A stretch of 64,000 nucleotides of DNA from Collinsella aerofaciens (GTDB taxonomy: Bacteria > Actinomycetota > Coriobacteriia > Coriobacteriales > Coriobacteriaceae), in contig RQAP01000006.1 of assembly GCA_008671135.1 (NCBI GenBank), forward strand, positions 80,687-144,686, given 5' to 3'. The notes beneath the pieces were generated by a model that saw nothing but the letters and a program-made list of their open reading frames with translations, made no database searches and had not been told where the DNA came from. This document shows positions 26,341-34,999 of the stretch, piece by piece; within the stretch, counting starts at the first letter, position 1, and each line of letters starts with the position of its first letter. A program made the position numbers and the translations under genes.

Positions 26341-26541
26341 TTATTTGATACCGCGACCCAAGTCTTCGGCGATTTTGTCTACGCCCTTAAGTGCAGCGCA
26401 CGTCTTTTTGTTGGAGCAATGCCCCGTGCAAACGCCACCCTGAGCGCAGTCGGCGCAGGTGCCCTTGCGGTAGATGCGCACGCACACGGCGACAAACGCA
26501 ACGCCGATAACAGCCAGTACAACAATATCGATAGGTGCCAT
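26341..26541 (-). CDS. FeoB-associated Cys-rich membrane protein
   Basis: 66 residues: one N-terminal membrane helix (IDIVVLAVIGVAFVAVCVRI) followed by a cysteine cluster, TCADC, VCTGHC and TC, and a short basic tail. This layout matches the small Cys-rich proteins found beside feoB in many anaerobes. Its role in ferrous iron uptake is not well defined; iron binding or FeoB assembly is usually suggested. It lies downstream of feoB in the same direction, but a terminator at 26683-26715 stands between, so it may be expressed at a lower level. Confidence 0.82.
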   Translation of the reverse strand: MAPIDIVVLAVIGVAFVAVCVRIYRKGTCADCAQGGVCTGHCSNKKTCAALKGVDKIAEDLGRGIK

Positions 26542-26682
26542 AGCAAGCCTCCTCTAGTTAACCAGCACTTACTTTACCCCATTCTCCACCTACCAAATAG
26601 GGACAGGTTTATTTTGGTCGGTTTTATCTGCGGAAACGCCACATCTTACTTCTGGAGCAAAGCAATCTGTCCCCATTGCGTC

Positions 26683-26715
26683 AAAAAGCCCGAGTGTCAC
26701 TGAGACACCCGGGCT
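26683..26715 (-). terminator. Terminator after feoB
   Basis: AGCCCGGGTGTC and GACACTCGGGCT (minus strand) form a 12-bp stem with a G-U pair, followed by TTTTTG. It starts about 30 bp after the feoB stop. Confidence 0.8.
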
Positions 26716-26744
26716 CGTGGAAAGGGGTTGATCCTTATTCGGAC

Positions 26745-29072
26745 TTAGGCGGAAACTGCAGCGGAAGCAGTGTTGGTCTCGTCCTCGTCGGTCCAAGCGT
26801 GCTTGGGCATAGGACGGAAAATCTGGAAGAGCATCGCGACCAGCAGCACGATAGCCACAACCGTCCAGAAGCCAAACTGCCCAAGGACAAGCAGGTTATA
26901 GAACTGGTTGATGAACAGGCCGATCACCCAAGCGAAGGCGCACTCGTAGCCGAGGGCAATCGCGGTCCACTTGCCGGAATTCATCTGGTTGCGGATGGTA
27001 CCCATAGCGGCAAAGCACGGAGCGCACAGCAGGTTGAACGCGCCGAAGGCAACGCAGGCGCCCATGGTGGGGAACATGCCGGCAAACGCGGTCCACAGGC
27101 TCGGGTCGGTCTCGCCCGCGTCGGCGACGGACAGCAGCGAGCCGGCGGTGGCGACAACGTTCTCCTTGGCGACGAGGCCAGAGACAGTCAGCGCGGTTGC
27201 CTGCCAGGTGCTAAAGCCGAGCGGGGCAAAGATCCAAGCGACCAGGTTGCCCAGCATGGCGAGCACGGAGTAGTCCATGAACTCCTCGGGGATGCCGTCC
27301 ATCGCAGGCAGGAAGCCAAAGGAGCCGTTGTAGCTACCAAAGTTGGAGAGGAACCACACCACGACGGTAGAGGCGAAGATGATCGTGCCGGCCTTCTTGA
27401 TAAAGGCCCAGCAGCGCTCCCACACGTGCAGCGCCCAGGAGCGGATCGCCGGGAAGTGGTAAGCGGGGAGCTCCATGACAAACGGGGTCGGGCGGCCGGC
27501 GAAGAGCTTGGTCTTCTTGAGCATGAGGCCCGAGGCGATGACGGCAAAGACGCCCAGGAAGTAGAAGAGCGGGCTGATCCACGCGGCGGTGGTAGAAGAA
27601 TCGCCGATGATGGAACCCATGAGCAGGGCGATGATCGGCAGCTTAGCGCCACAGGGAATGAACGTGGTGGTCATGACCGTCATGCGGCGGTCCTTCTCGT
27701 TCTCGATGGTCTTGGTAGCCATGACGCCGGGGACGCCGCAGCCCGAGGACACGAGCATGGGGATGAAGGACTTACCGGACAGGCCAAAGCGGCGGAACAC
27801 GCGGTCCATGATGAAGGCGACGCGGGCCATATAGCCGCAGTCCTCCAAGAAGGACAGCATGACGAACAGCAGGAACATCTGCGGGACGAAGCCGAAGATG
27901 GCGCCCAGGCCGCCGACGATGCCGTCGCAGACCAGCGAATCGACCAGGCCACCGTCCTCGGTGCCGCCCGCCACAAGGGCGTCGTGCACCACGGTGGTGA
28001 TACCCGGGACATAGGGGCCGTACTGTGCCGGGTCGACCGAGTCGGCATTGTCACCCGCAGCCTCGACGGCCGCGTCGTAGGCGTCGCGACCCTGGCCGAG
28101 CACATACCAACCGTCGGTACCGAAGAGCTGGTCGTTGGTGAAGTCGGTCACCGTGCCGCCCAGGGTAGAAACGGCGATGTAGTACACGCAGAACATGATG
28201 ACCACAAAGATCGGCAGGCCCAGGATACGGTTGGTAACCACGCGGTCGATCTTCTCGGAGGTGCTCATCTTTGCCGGAGCCTTGGTGAGGCACTCGTCAA
28301 TGATGTGGGCAATCACGCCGTAACGCTCGCCGGTGATGATGGACTCGGCGTCGTCGTCGCAGTCCTGCTCGCACTGGGCGACCAGCTGCTCCACGCGAGC
28401 GGCCTTCTCCTTGGTGAGGTTGGTGAGCTTGCAGGCGTCTGCATCGCGCTCAAACAGCTTGACGGCGTAGTAGCGACGCTTGTTGGCGGGAACGCTCGCA
28501 GGCAGGTTATTCTCGATGTGGTCCAGAACGTCCTCGATGGAGGAGTCGAACTTGTGCTCCGGCACCTGGCCCTTGGAAGCAGCGGACTTCTTGACCTGCT
28601 CGAACAGCTCCTTAATACCCTTGTTCTTAAGGGCCGAGATCATCATGACCGGGCAGCCGAGCTTCTTGGAGAGCTTGTCCGTGTCGATCTTGTCGCCGTT
28701 CTTCTCGACCAGGTCGGCCATGTTGAGGGCAACGACCACGGGCAGGCCGGTCTCGATAACCTGAAGCGCCAGATACAGGTTGCGCTCGAGGTTGGTGGCG
28801 TCGACAACCTGGACGACAACATCGGGCTCGCCGCTCATGAGGTAATCGCGCGAGCATTGCTCCTCGGGGCTGTAGGGGGAAAGCGAGTAGATGCCAGGGA
28901 GGTCCGTGATGGTAACGTTCTTGTCGCTTAGGAGCTTGGCTTCCTTTTTCTCAACCGTGACGCCGGGCCAGTTGCCAACGTAGCCGTTGGCGCCGGTAAT
29001 CAGGTTGAAAAGCGTGGTCTTGCCGCAGTTGGGGTTACCCGCCAGCGCGACATGGATCTGAGAATCCGCCAT
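26745..29072 (-). CDS. feoB: Ferrous iron transporter FeoB
   Basis: 775 residues, normal for FeoB. The N-terminal G domain has GNPNCGKTT (G1), ITDLPGIYSLSPYSPEE (G3) and NMAD (G4), followed by a helical spacer and a polytopic membrane domain with SSGCGVPGVMATKT and FIPCGAKLPI, the conserved Cys-containing gate segments. It moves Fe2+ across the inner membrane. ATG 29072 follows AGAAGGA. It forms the feoA-feoA-feoB set, with a possible iron-responsive operator in the 123-bp gap before it. Confidence 0.97.
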   Translation of the reverse strand: MADSQIHVALAGNPNCGKTTLFNLITGANGYVGNWPGVTVEKKEAKLLSDKNVTITDLPGIYSLSPYSPEEQCSRDYLMSGEPDVVVQVVDATNLERNLYLALQVIETGLPVVVALNMADLVEKNGDKIDTDKLSKKLGCPVMMISALKNKGIKELFEQVKKSAASKGQVPEHKFDSSIEDVLDHIENNLPASVPANKRRYYAVKLFERDADACKLTNLTKEKAARVEQLVAQCEQDCDDDAESIITGERYGVIAHIIDECLTKAPAKMSTSEKIDRVVTNRILGLPIFVVIMFCVYYIAVSTLGGTVTDFTNDQLFGTDGWYVLGQGRDAYDAAVEAAGDNADSVDPAQYGPYVPGITTVVHDALVAGGTEDGGLVDSLVCDGIVGGLGAIFGFVPQMFLLFVMLSFLEDCGYMARVAFIMDRVFRRFGLSGKSFIPMLVSSGCGVPGVMATKTIENEKDRRMTVMTTTFIPCGAKLPIIALLMGSIIGDSSTTAAWISPLFYFLGVFAVIASGLMLKKTKLFAGRPTPFVMELPAYHFPAIRSWALHVWERCWAFIKKAGTIIFASTVVVWFLSNFGSYNGSFGFLPAMDGIPEEFMDYSVLAMLGNLVAWIFAPLGFSTWQATALTVSGLVAKENVVATAGSLLSVADAGETDPSLWTAFAGMFPTMGACVAFGAFNLLCAPCFAAMGTIRNQMNSGKWTAIALGYECAFAWVIGLFINQFYNLLVLGQFGFWTVVAIVLLVAMLFQIFRPMPKHAWTDEDETNTASAAVSA

Positions 29073-29147
29073 TCAATCCTTCTTCCTTGTATGTCTGCGC
29101 TGCTTTCTCCGCGCAGGCTGGATAATGTGCTTCAAAGATGCTGCATT

Positions 29148-29167
29148 AAGTTAGAAAAACCTAACTT
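29148..29167 (-). promoter_or_regulatory. Palindrome AAGTTAG-N6-CTAACTT before feoB
   Basis: A 20-bp dyad with 7-bp perfect arms lies between feoA and feoB. The TTAG/CTAA half-sites resemble those of DtxR/IdeR-type metalloregulators, so iron-dependent repression of feoB is a reasonable guess. No regulator gene is nearby. Confidence 0.45.
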
Positions 29168-29195
29168 TATCTGCAGAAATATGCGCCGCGAGTCC

Positions 29196-29417
29196 TTACT
29201 GAACCTCGACGACGGCGGCCTCCTCCTTGCGGATGGAAAGCTCGTAGCCGCGCACGTTGATCTCGACCGGATCACCGAGCGGTGCAACCTTCACGACCTT
29301 GAACGAAGTGCCCTTGATGAGCCCCAGGTCCATAAGGTGGCGGCGAAGCGCACCCTCACCGTGAAGCTTGACGATGGTGGAGCTCTCGCCCACCTTAACG
29401 TCACCCAACGTCTTCAT
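29196..29417 (-). CDS. feoA: FeoA domain protein 1
   Basis: 73 residues of the SH3-like FeoA fold: LGDVKVGESSTIVKL, RRHLMDLGLIKGTSFKVVKV and DPVEINVRGYELSIRKEEA are the usual three conserved segments. FeoA is a small cytoplasmic protein required for FeoB function. It follows a second FeoA gene by 39 bp and precedes feoB. AAGGGGGACAAGAGG stands upstream of its ATG. Confidence 0.92.
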   Translation of the reverse strand: MKTLGDVKVGESSTIVKLHGEGALRRHLMDLGLIKGTSFKVVKVAPLGDPVEINVRGYELSIRKEEAAVVEVQ

Positions 29418-29456
29418 CCTCTTGTCCCCCTTTCGGTTTTTATGAAATGCTGCGGA

Positions 29457-29699
29457 CTAACCGACGGTCATGATGTGCATGGCAACCTTGGAATCGATGC
29501 CAAAGCGTGCGCCCAGCACCGTGACGATGATATTGGCGCCACTCGAGCTCACCACGTGGATTTCGCTGCCCTCGACAAAGCCGAGGTCCTTGAGGTGGTG
29601 CTTCATGTCCTCATTGCCCTTTACACGAGACACGCGCACGGTTTCGCCCGCTTTTACCATCGAAAGCGGCATTGCCGGCATCTGCGGTCCGCAAGACAT
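29457..29699 (-). CDS. feoA: FeoA domain protein 2
   Basis: 80 residues of the same fold as its neighbour but clearly diverged: LSMVKAGETVRVSRVKG, MKHHLKDLGFVEGSEIHVVS and ANIIVTVLGARFGIDSKVAM. An N-terminal extension MSCGPQMPAM includes a Cys. The pair may act as two separate partners of FeoB. It is the first gene of the feo run, downstream of the palindromic region at 29742-29795. Confidence 0.9.
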   Translation of the reverse strand: MSCGPQMPAMPLSMVKAGETVRVSRVKGNEDMKHHLKDLGFVEGSEIHVVSSSGANIIVTVLGARFGIDSKVAMHIMTVG

Positions 29700-29741
29700 G
29701 AGTGGCTCCTAACGTCAGTTCGTCCTCAACATCGACGCGGT

Positions 29742-29795
29742 AAAAGTTAACCACGCCTATGTTCGCTTTAGTAAACTAACACGTGGTTAACTTTT
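29742..29795 (-). promoter_or_regulatory. feo promoter region with two nested dyads
   Basis: AAAAGTTAACCACG (29742-29755) and its exact complement (29782-29795) flank a second dyad TTAGT-AA-ACTAA at 29768-29779. The inner dyad resembles DtxR/MntR-type half-sites. Regulation by iron is likely but unproved. Confidence 0.45.
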
Positions 29796-29842
29796 TGGAA
29801 AGGGTCCCCATTCAGATTTCGAAAAAGTTTCCTATACGAAAC

Positions 29843-29878
29843 AAAAAGGCGCGGCAAAGAGCTGTCCTTTGCCGCGCC
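29843..29878 (-). terminator. Terminator of the HPr gene
   Basis: GGCGCGGCAAAG and CTTTGCCGCGCC form a perfect 12-bp stem followed by TTTTTG on the minus strand, ten bases after the stop. Confidence 0.88.
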
Positions 29879-29887
29879 CTGTCATGC

Positions 29888-30136
29888 TTAGAGCGAGAGG
29901 TTTCTGATCGACGTGACGCAGGAAGCCTCATCCACGCCCGAAACGCGGAACACGACATCCTCGCCGCACTCGCCATAGAGGGCCATCAGGCCCATCACGT
30001 CGCGACCATCGACATGACGGTCGCCAATGCTGACCGACACGTCACTACGATGCTTGGCGATAATATCATAGAGCAGCGCAACCGGGCGGGCATGTAATCC
30101 CAACGGATCTTTAATCGTCTTCGTAAACTCGACCAT
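29888..30136 (-). CDS. HPr-family phosphocarrier with Asp46 in place of Ser46
   Basis: 82 residues of HPr size and fold: LGLHARPV holds the phosphorylatable His15. At the regulatory position, where Gram-positive HPr has Ser46 in K-S-I-M-G-V-M, this protein reads R-D-V-M-G-L-M, with Asp at residue 46. HPr passes phosphate from EI to PTS IIA proteins. Loss of Ser46 would remove control by HPr kinase and Asp might mimic the phosphorylated state. ATG 30136 follows GGGAGGGG; the upstream start at 30181 lacks a site. No ptsI is adjacent, so it could be a specialised HPr. Confidence 0.85.
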   Translation of the reverse strand: MVEFTKTIKDPLGLHARPVALLYDIIAKHRSDVSVSIGDRHVDGRDVMGLMALYGECGEDVVFRVSGVDEASCVTSIRNLSL

Positions 30137-30492
30137 GTCCCCTCCCGCGACATCGCACATCGGCCGGCAAAACCCAGCCACGTGGTAGTTATTGTAGCGT
30201 TAGATGCTTGTTGAGGACGGGACGGAAATCGCATCCCATTTCGAGCGTCAATGATGGGACACAGTTTCCGCCAGAAGGCTCAACCGGAAAGCGCGTCCCG
30301 TTATTTGGCTGGATTCTGGGTCGCAGTTTCCAAAAGGACCCTGTTTGGGAAACTGCGACCCGTTTTGGACGCAAATTCCGGGTCGCAGTTTCCGCGACGC
30401 CCAGTCAACCTATACCCTCGCAACCTCGGCGCATAAAAAACGAGGGAAGGCACGCGTCCTTCCCTCGTTGCGGGCAATATGTAGCCGCTTCC
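30137..30492. repeat. Intergenic cluster of GGGTCGCAGTTTCC palindromic repeats
   Basis: GGGTCGCAGTTTCC occurs at 30318-30331 and 30380-30393, and its inverse GGGAAACTGCGACCC at 30347-30361. Degenerate relatives (GGGACACAGTTTCC, CGGAAATCGCATCCC) occur between 30219 and 30275. These allow alternative hairpins between HPr and aspS. No gene was found in the 356-bp gap apart from the aspS terminator. Confidence 0.7.
30435..30469 (-). terminator. Terminator of aspS
   Basis: AACGAGGGAAGG and CCTTCCCTCGTT form a 12-bp stem followed by TTTTAT on the minus strand, 24 bp after the stop. Confidence 0.88.
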
Positions 30493-32280
30493 CTACATCA
30501 GGCACAGACTGACGTCCTTGAGCTGGGCGCCGCTAACGGCACTCGGGGCGCCCGACATAAGGTCGGAGCCGCTGGCCGTCTTGGGGAACGCCATGACGTC
30601 ACGGATGGAGTCGGAGCCGGTGAGCAACATGCACACGCGGTCCAGGCCCAAAGCGAAACCGCCCATCGGGGGCGCACCAAACTTGAGGGCCTCCATGAGG
30701 AAGCCAAACTGAGACTCGGCGCGCTCCTCGGTAAAGCCCAGGAGCTTGAGCATGGACATCTGCATCTCGGCGTTGTGGATACGCATGCCGCCGCCGCCGG
30801 CCTCAAAGCCGTCCATGACAAAGTCGTAGGTGCACGAACCGGCTGCCAACGGGTCGGCCTCGATCTTGGCGATGTCGGTCTCGGTCGGCAGAGTGAACGG
30901 CTGGTGCTCGGCAGCGTAAGCCTTGCGGTCCTCATCCCAGTGGAACAGCGGGAAGTTGACGACCCACAGGAAGTCGTGGCCCTCGCGCTTGATCTCGAGC
31001 GCATTGGCCATGTGAGAACGCATGCCGCCCAGAATCTCGTCGGAGAGCAGGCGCGGGCCGGCGGCGAACATCACAAGGTCGCCGGGCTCGACGTCCATGC
31101 GCTCGCGCAGAGCGGCCATCTCCTCGTCCGAGAAGAACTTGACGATAGGGCTGTTGATGGAGCCGTCCTCGCGGAAGGCGATCCAGGCCAGACCCTTGGC
31201 GCCAAACGTGGAGGCCACGCCGGCAAGCTTATCGATCTTGGCACGTGCCCAGGCACCGGCGCCCTTGGCGTTGATGGCCTTGACGACAGAGCCCTCCTCG
31301 TTTGCGGCAGTCGCAAAGACCTTGAACTTGGAGTTGGCGAAGATGTCGGTCAGGTCGACCAGGTGCATGCCGTAGCGGGTATCGGGCTTGTCGGAGCCAT
31401 AGGTGTCCATGGCCTCCCAGTAGTCCATGCGACGCAGCGGCGTGGGCATCTCGACACCCATGCGGCCGAAGGCATCGGCCAGGACCTCTTCGAGCGCGCT
31501 CATGACATCGTTCTGGTCCACGAAGGACATCTCGATATCGACCTGGGTGAACTCGGGCTGACGGTCGGCACGCAGGTCCTCGTCGCGGAAGCACTTGGCA
31601 ACCTGGTAGTAGCGCTCGACGCCACCGACCATGAGCAGCTGCTTCAGGAGCTGCGGGGACTGCGGCAGGGCGTAGAAGTTGCCCGGCTGGATGCGGCTGG
31701 GAACGATGAAGTCGCGGGCGCCCTCGGGCGTGGACTTAAACAGGGAGGGCGTCTCGACCTCCATGAACTCACGGTTGTGCAGCGCCTCGCGAATGGCAAA
31801 GGTGAAGTCGGAGCGCAGCTTGAGGTTGGCCATCATCTCGGGACGGCGGAGGTCCAGATAGCGATAGCGCAGGCGGGTGTCCTCGCTGGTCTCGATGCCG
31901 TCCTCGATCTGGAACGGCGGGGTGACGGACGTGTTGAGCACCTCGGCGTGGTCGGTCAGGACCTCGATCTCGCCGGTCGCGAGCTTGGTGTTGGTGGTCT
32001 CCTCGCCACGGGCGCGCACGACGCCGTGGATCTTGATGGGCCACTCGGGACGCATGGTCTCGGCGATCTTAAAGGCATCGCCGTCGGAGTGCTCGGGGTC
32101 GAAGGTGAGCTGCGTGATGCCCTCGCGGTCGCGAAGGTCGCAGAAGATAAGGCCGCCGTGGTCGCGGCGACGGCTCACCCAACCGGTGAGGGTGACCTCT
32201 TCGCCCACGTTCTCGAAGCGAAGCTCGCCGCAGGTACGGGTGTGCATGGAATGCTCGTCAATGGGACGGGTCTGGCTCAT
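30493..32280 (-). CDS. aspS: Aspartyl-tRNA synthetase
   Basis: 595 residues, the usual bacterial AspRS length. An N-terminal OB-fold anticodon-binding domain (VTLTGWVSRRRDHGGLIFCD) is followed by the class II catalytic core with RYRYLDLRRPEM, the GAD-type insertion, and motif 3 GLDRVCMLLTGSDSIRDVMA. It charges tRNA-Asp; whether it also charges tRNA-Asn cannot be told. ATG 32280 follows AAAGGAGGATCACTGGT. It lies divergently from serB with about 256 bp between, which holds both promoters and no further gene. Confidence 0.97.
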   Translation of the reverse strand: MSQTRPIDEHSMHTRTCGELRFENVGEEVTLTGWVSRRRDHGGLIFCDLRDREGITQLTFDPEHSDGDAFKIAETMRPEWPIKIHGVVRARGEETTNTKLATGEIEVLTDHAEVLNTSVTPPFQIEDGIETSEDTRLRYRYLDLRRPEMMANLKLRSDFTFAIREALHNREFMEVETPSLFKSTPEGARDFIVPSRIQPGNFYALPQSPQLLKQLLMVGGVERYYQVAKCFRDEDLRADRQPEFTQVDIEMSFVDQNDVMSALEEVLADAFGRMGVEMPTPLRRMDYWEAMDTYGSDKPDTRYGMHLVDLTDIFANSKFKVFATAANEEGSVVKAINAKGAGAWARAKIDKLAGVASTFGAKGLAWIAFREDGSINSPIVKFFSDEEMAALRERMDVEPGDLVMFAAGPRLLSDEILGGMRSHMANALEIKREGHDFLWVVNFPLFHWDEDRKAYAAEHQPFTLPTETDIAKIEADPLAAGSCTYDFVMDGFEAGGGGMRIHNAEMQMSMLKLLGFTEERAESQFGFLMEALKFGAPPMGGFALGLDRVCMLLTGSDSIRDVMAFPKTASGSDLMSGAPSAVSGAQLKDVSLCLM

Positions 32281-32536
32281 ACCAGTGATCCTCCTTTATG
32301 AATCTGTGCCGCCCCGTGTCGTTCCGGGCGGCGTCGTACAGATTTGCCCAGCCTGCGTAAACCACGCAGCCGGACATGGCGTTCTATCTTATCGCACCTG
32401 TGTCGATGTGCCGCGAAAAAGTAACTCTTGCCCAAAGACTTGACGGAGACGAAACAATTGACGCACCGTGGCCGTCGCCGACGCGCGCCACGTGCGACAA
32501 TGTGCCCCAATACAACTGCACTCGGAAAGGCCCGCC

Positions 32537-33172
32537 ATGACTGCACGCCTCATCGTTATGGATATCGACTCCACGCTCATCAACCAGGAGGTCATCGACC
32601 TGTTGGGCGAGGAAGCCGGCGTGGGCGAGCAGGTGGCGCAGATCACCGAGCGCGCTATGCGCGGCGAGCTGGACTTTAAGCAGGCACTTGAAGAGCGCGT
32701 GGGGTTGCTTGCCGGCTTGGACGAGAGTGTGTTCGAGCGCACCTTTGAGCGCGTGACGTTTACCCCCGGCGCGTTGGAGCTTGTGCGCTCGGCACACAGC
32801 AAGGGCTGGAAGGTCGGCGTGGTGAGCGGCGGCTTCCACGAGGTCGCCGACAAGATCGTGGCCGCCGCGGGCATCGACTTCTGCCTGGCTAACCGCCTGG
32901 AGGTCGTGGACGGCAAGCTCACCGGTAAGTTGGCGGCAGACATTGTGACCAAGGAGTCCAAGCTCATCCAGCTGCTGGATTGGGCAGTCGAGTGCGGTGT
33001 CGATATGGCCCATACCGTCGCGATCGGTGACGGCGCCAACGACATCCCCATGATTCAGGCCGCAGGCACGGGCATCGCATTTTGCGCCAAGCCCAAGACG
33101 CGCGAGGCCGCCCCATTTGCCATCGACGAGCGCAACCTGATGCTCGCCATGGACATCATCCTGCGCGACTAG
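32537..33172 (+). CDS. serB: Phosphoserine phosphatase
   Basis: 211 residues of the HAD superfamily: MDIDSTLINQEVIDLL with the nucleophilic DxDST, VVSGGFHEVADKI, and GDGANDIPMIQAAGTGIAF with the metal-binding Asp pair. It hydrolyses phosphoserine in the last step of serine synthesis. The core length matches the catalytic domain of SerB without the N-terminal ACT region. ATG 32537 sits six bases after AAAGGC; a longer frame from 32468 lacks a site. Confidence 0.92.
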   Translation: MTARLIVMDIDSTLINQEVIDLLGEEAGVGEQVAQITERAMRGELDFKQALEERVGLLAGLDESVFERTFERVTFTPGALELVRSAHSKGWKVGVVSGGFHEVADKIVAAAGIDFCLANRLEVVDGKLTGKLAADIVTKESKLIQLLDWAVECGVDMAHTVAIGDGANDIPMIQAAGTGIAFCAKPKTREAAPFAIDERNLMLAMDIILRD

Positions 33173-33208
33173 TCGATCAGTCTAACAATTGAATCAGTCT
33201 GTCCTATA

Positions 33209-33242
33209 GTTTCCGAACAATTTTGTCTTAGTGTTCGGAAAC
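33209..33242 (+). promoter_or_regulatory. Inverted repeat GTTTCCGAACA before larB
   Basis: GTTTCCGAACA (33209-33219) and its exact complement TGTTCGGAAAC (33232-33242) are separated by 12 bp in the gap between serB and larB. An operator for a lar regulator is likely; the TetR protein encoded downstream is one candidate. The motif was not found before larA. Confidence 0.5.
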
Positions 33243-33286
33243 ATACCCTTTGAGTGCTAGACTTTGCGCCGTCGAAGGGAACATAT

Positions 33287-34069
<783 letters not shown>

Positions 34070-34079
34070 GGAGCATTCC

Positions 34080-34997
34080 ATGTCCAATCATCAGCACACG
34101 CTTATCATCGACGGCACCTCGGGTATCAGCGGCGATATGACCGTCGCGGCCCTGCTCGACCTGGGCGCCAGCGAGGAGCACCTGCGCGAACAGCTCGCCA
34201 CGCTGCCGGTCGACGGCTTTACGATCGCCGTCACGCGTGCAAACAAGCATGGCATCGACGCCTGTGATTTTGACGTCCAGCTTGCAGAGGAGCTCGAGAA
34301 CCACGATCACGACATGGCCTGGCTCTACGGCAACGAAGCAGCTGTCGAGCATATGCACGAGCACGAGCACCACCATCATGGCCATGGCGAGCACGAACAC
34401 GAGCACTGCCACGAGCATGACCATGAGGGCCACGCCCATGAGCACGAGGATCATCACCACACCCACCACCATCATCACCGCTCGCTAGCCGACGTCACGG
34501 AAATTATCGAGAATTCGCAGATGAGTGATGGCGCCAAGCGTCGCGCGCTCGCTATCTTTACCGCGCTCGCCGCCGCCGAGGCCAAGGCCCACGGCAAAAC
34601 GCCCGAGACCGTCATGTTCCACGAAGTAGGCGCCATCGATTCCATCGTTGACATCTGCTCTGTCGCCATCTGCCTCGATGACCTGGGCATCGAGGACATC
34701 GTGGTCGAGTCGCTCTCCGAGGGTCACGGCACCATCCACTGTGCCCACGGCCTTATGCCCATCCCGGTGCCCGCCGTCGTCAACCTATGCCAAGCAGGCA
34801 ATATCGCCCTCACGCCCGCATCGGTCGCCGGCGAGCTCGTGACGCCCACGGGTGCCGCCATCGTCGCCGCACTGCGCACGTCCGAGCACCTGCCGGCCCG
34901 CTACCGCATCGAAGCCGTCGGCTACGGCGCCGGTAAGCGCCCCTACGAGGGCTGCTCCGGCACGCTCCGTTGCCTGCTTGTTCACGTGGATGCATAG
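34080..34997 (+). CDS. larC: LarC N-terminal part (LarC1) with His-rich loop, lacking LarC2
   Basis: 305 residues matching the N-terminal two thirds of LarC: IIDGTSGISGDMTVAALLDL, FHEVGAIDSIVDICSVAICL, GTIHCAHGLMPIPVPA, and TPTGAAIVAALR. Residues about 88-138 are a dense His/Glu/Asp loop suited to binding nickel. Known LarC is about 420 residues and in Lactiplantibacillus is made from larC1 and larC2 by frameshifting. Here the protein ends soon after the YGAGKR segment and tetR begins three bases later. No LarC2-like frame follows. LarC inserts Ni into the cofactor, and the missing domain is reported to hold the CTP site, so function may be altered or supplied elsewhere. Confidence 0.9.
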   Translation: MSNHQHTLIIDGTSGISGDMTVAALLDLGASEEHLREQLATLPVDGFTIAVTRANKHGIDACDFDVQLAEELENHDHDMAWLYGNEAAVEHMHEHEHHHHGHGEHEHEHCHEHDHEGHAHEHEDHHHTHHHHHRSLADVTEIIENSQMSDGAKRRALAIFTALAAAEAKAHGKTPETVMFHEVGAIDSIVDICSVAICLDDLGIEDIVVESLSEGHGTIHCAHGLMPIPVPAVVNLCQAGNIALTPASVAGELVTPTGAAIVAALRTSEHLPARYRIEAVGYGAGKRPYEGCSGTLRCLLVHVDA

Positions 34998-34999
34998 CC

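Noticed and set aside
26676..28931. A 751-codon open frame on the plus strand opposite feoB
   Set aside because: It is low-complexity (Gly, His, Asp, Val rich), shows no family motif and is the reverse image of the well-supported feoB gene. Such frames are common in high-GC DNA.
30318..30393. Possible CRISPR array in the repeat cluster
   Set aside because: Copies alternate in orientation, spacers are irregular and short, and no cas gene is present.
30189..30436. Short frames in the HPr-aspS gap
   Set aside because: Their apparent coding is explained by the GGGTCGCAGTTTCC palindromic repeats, which read similarly in several frames.
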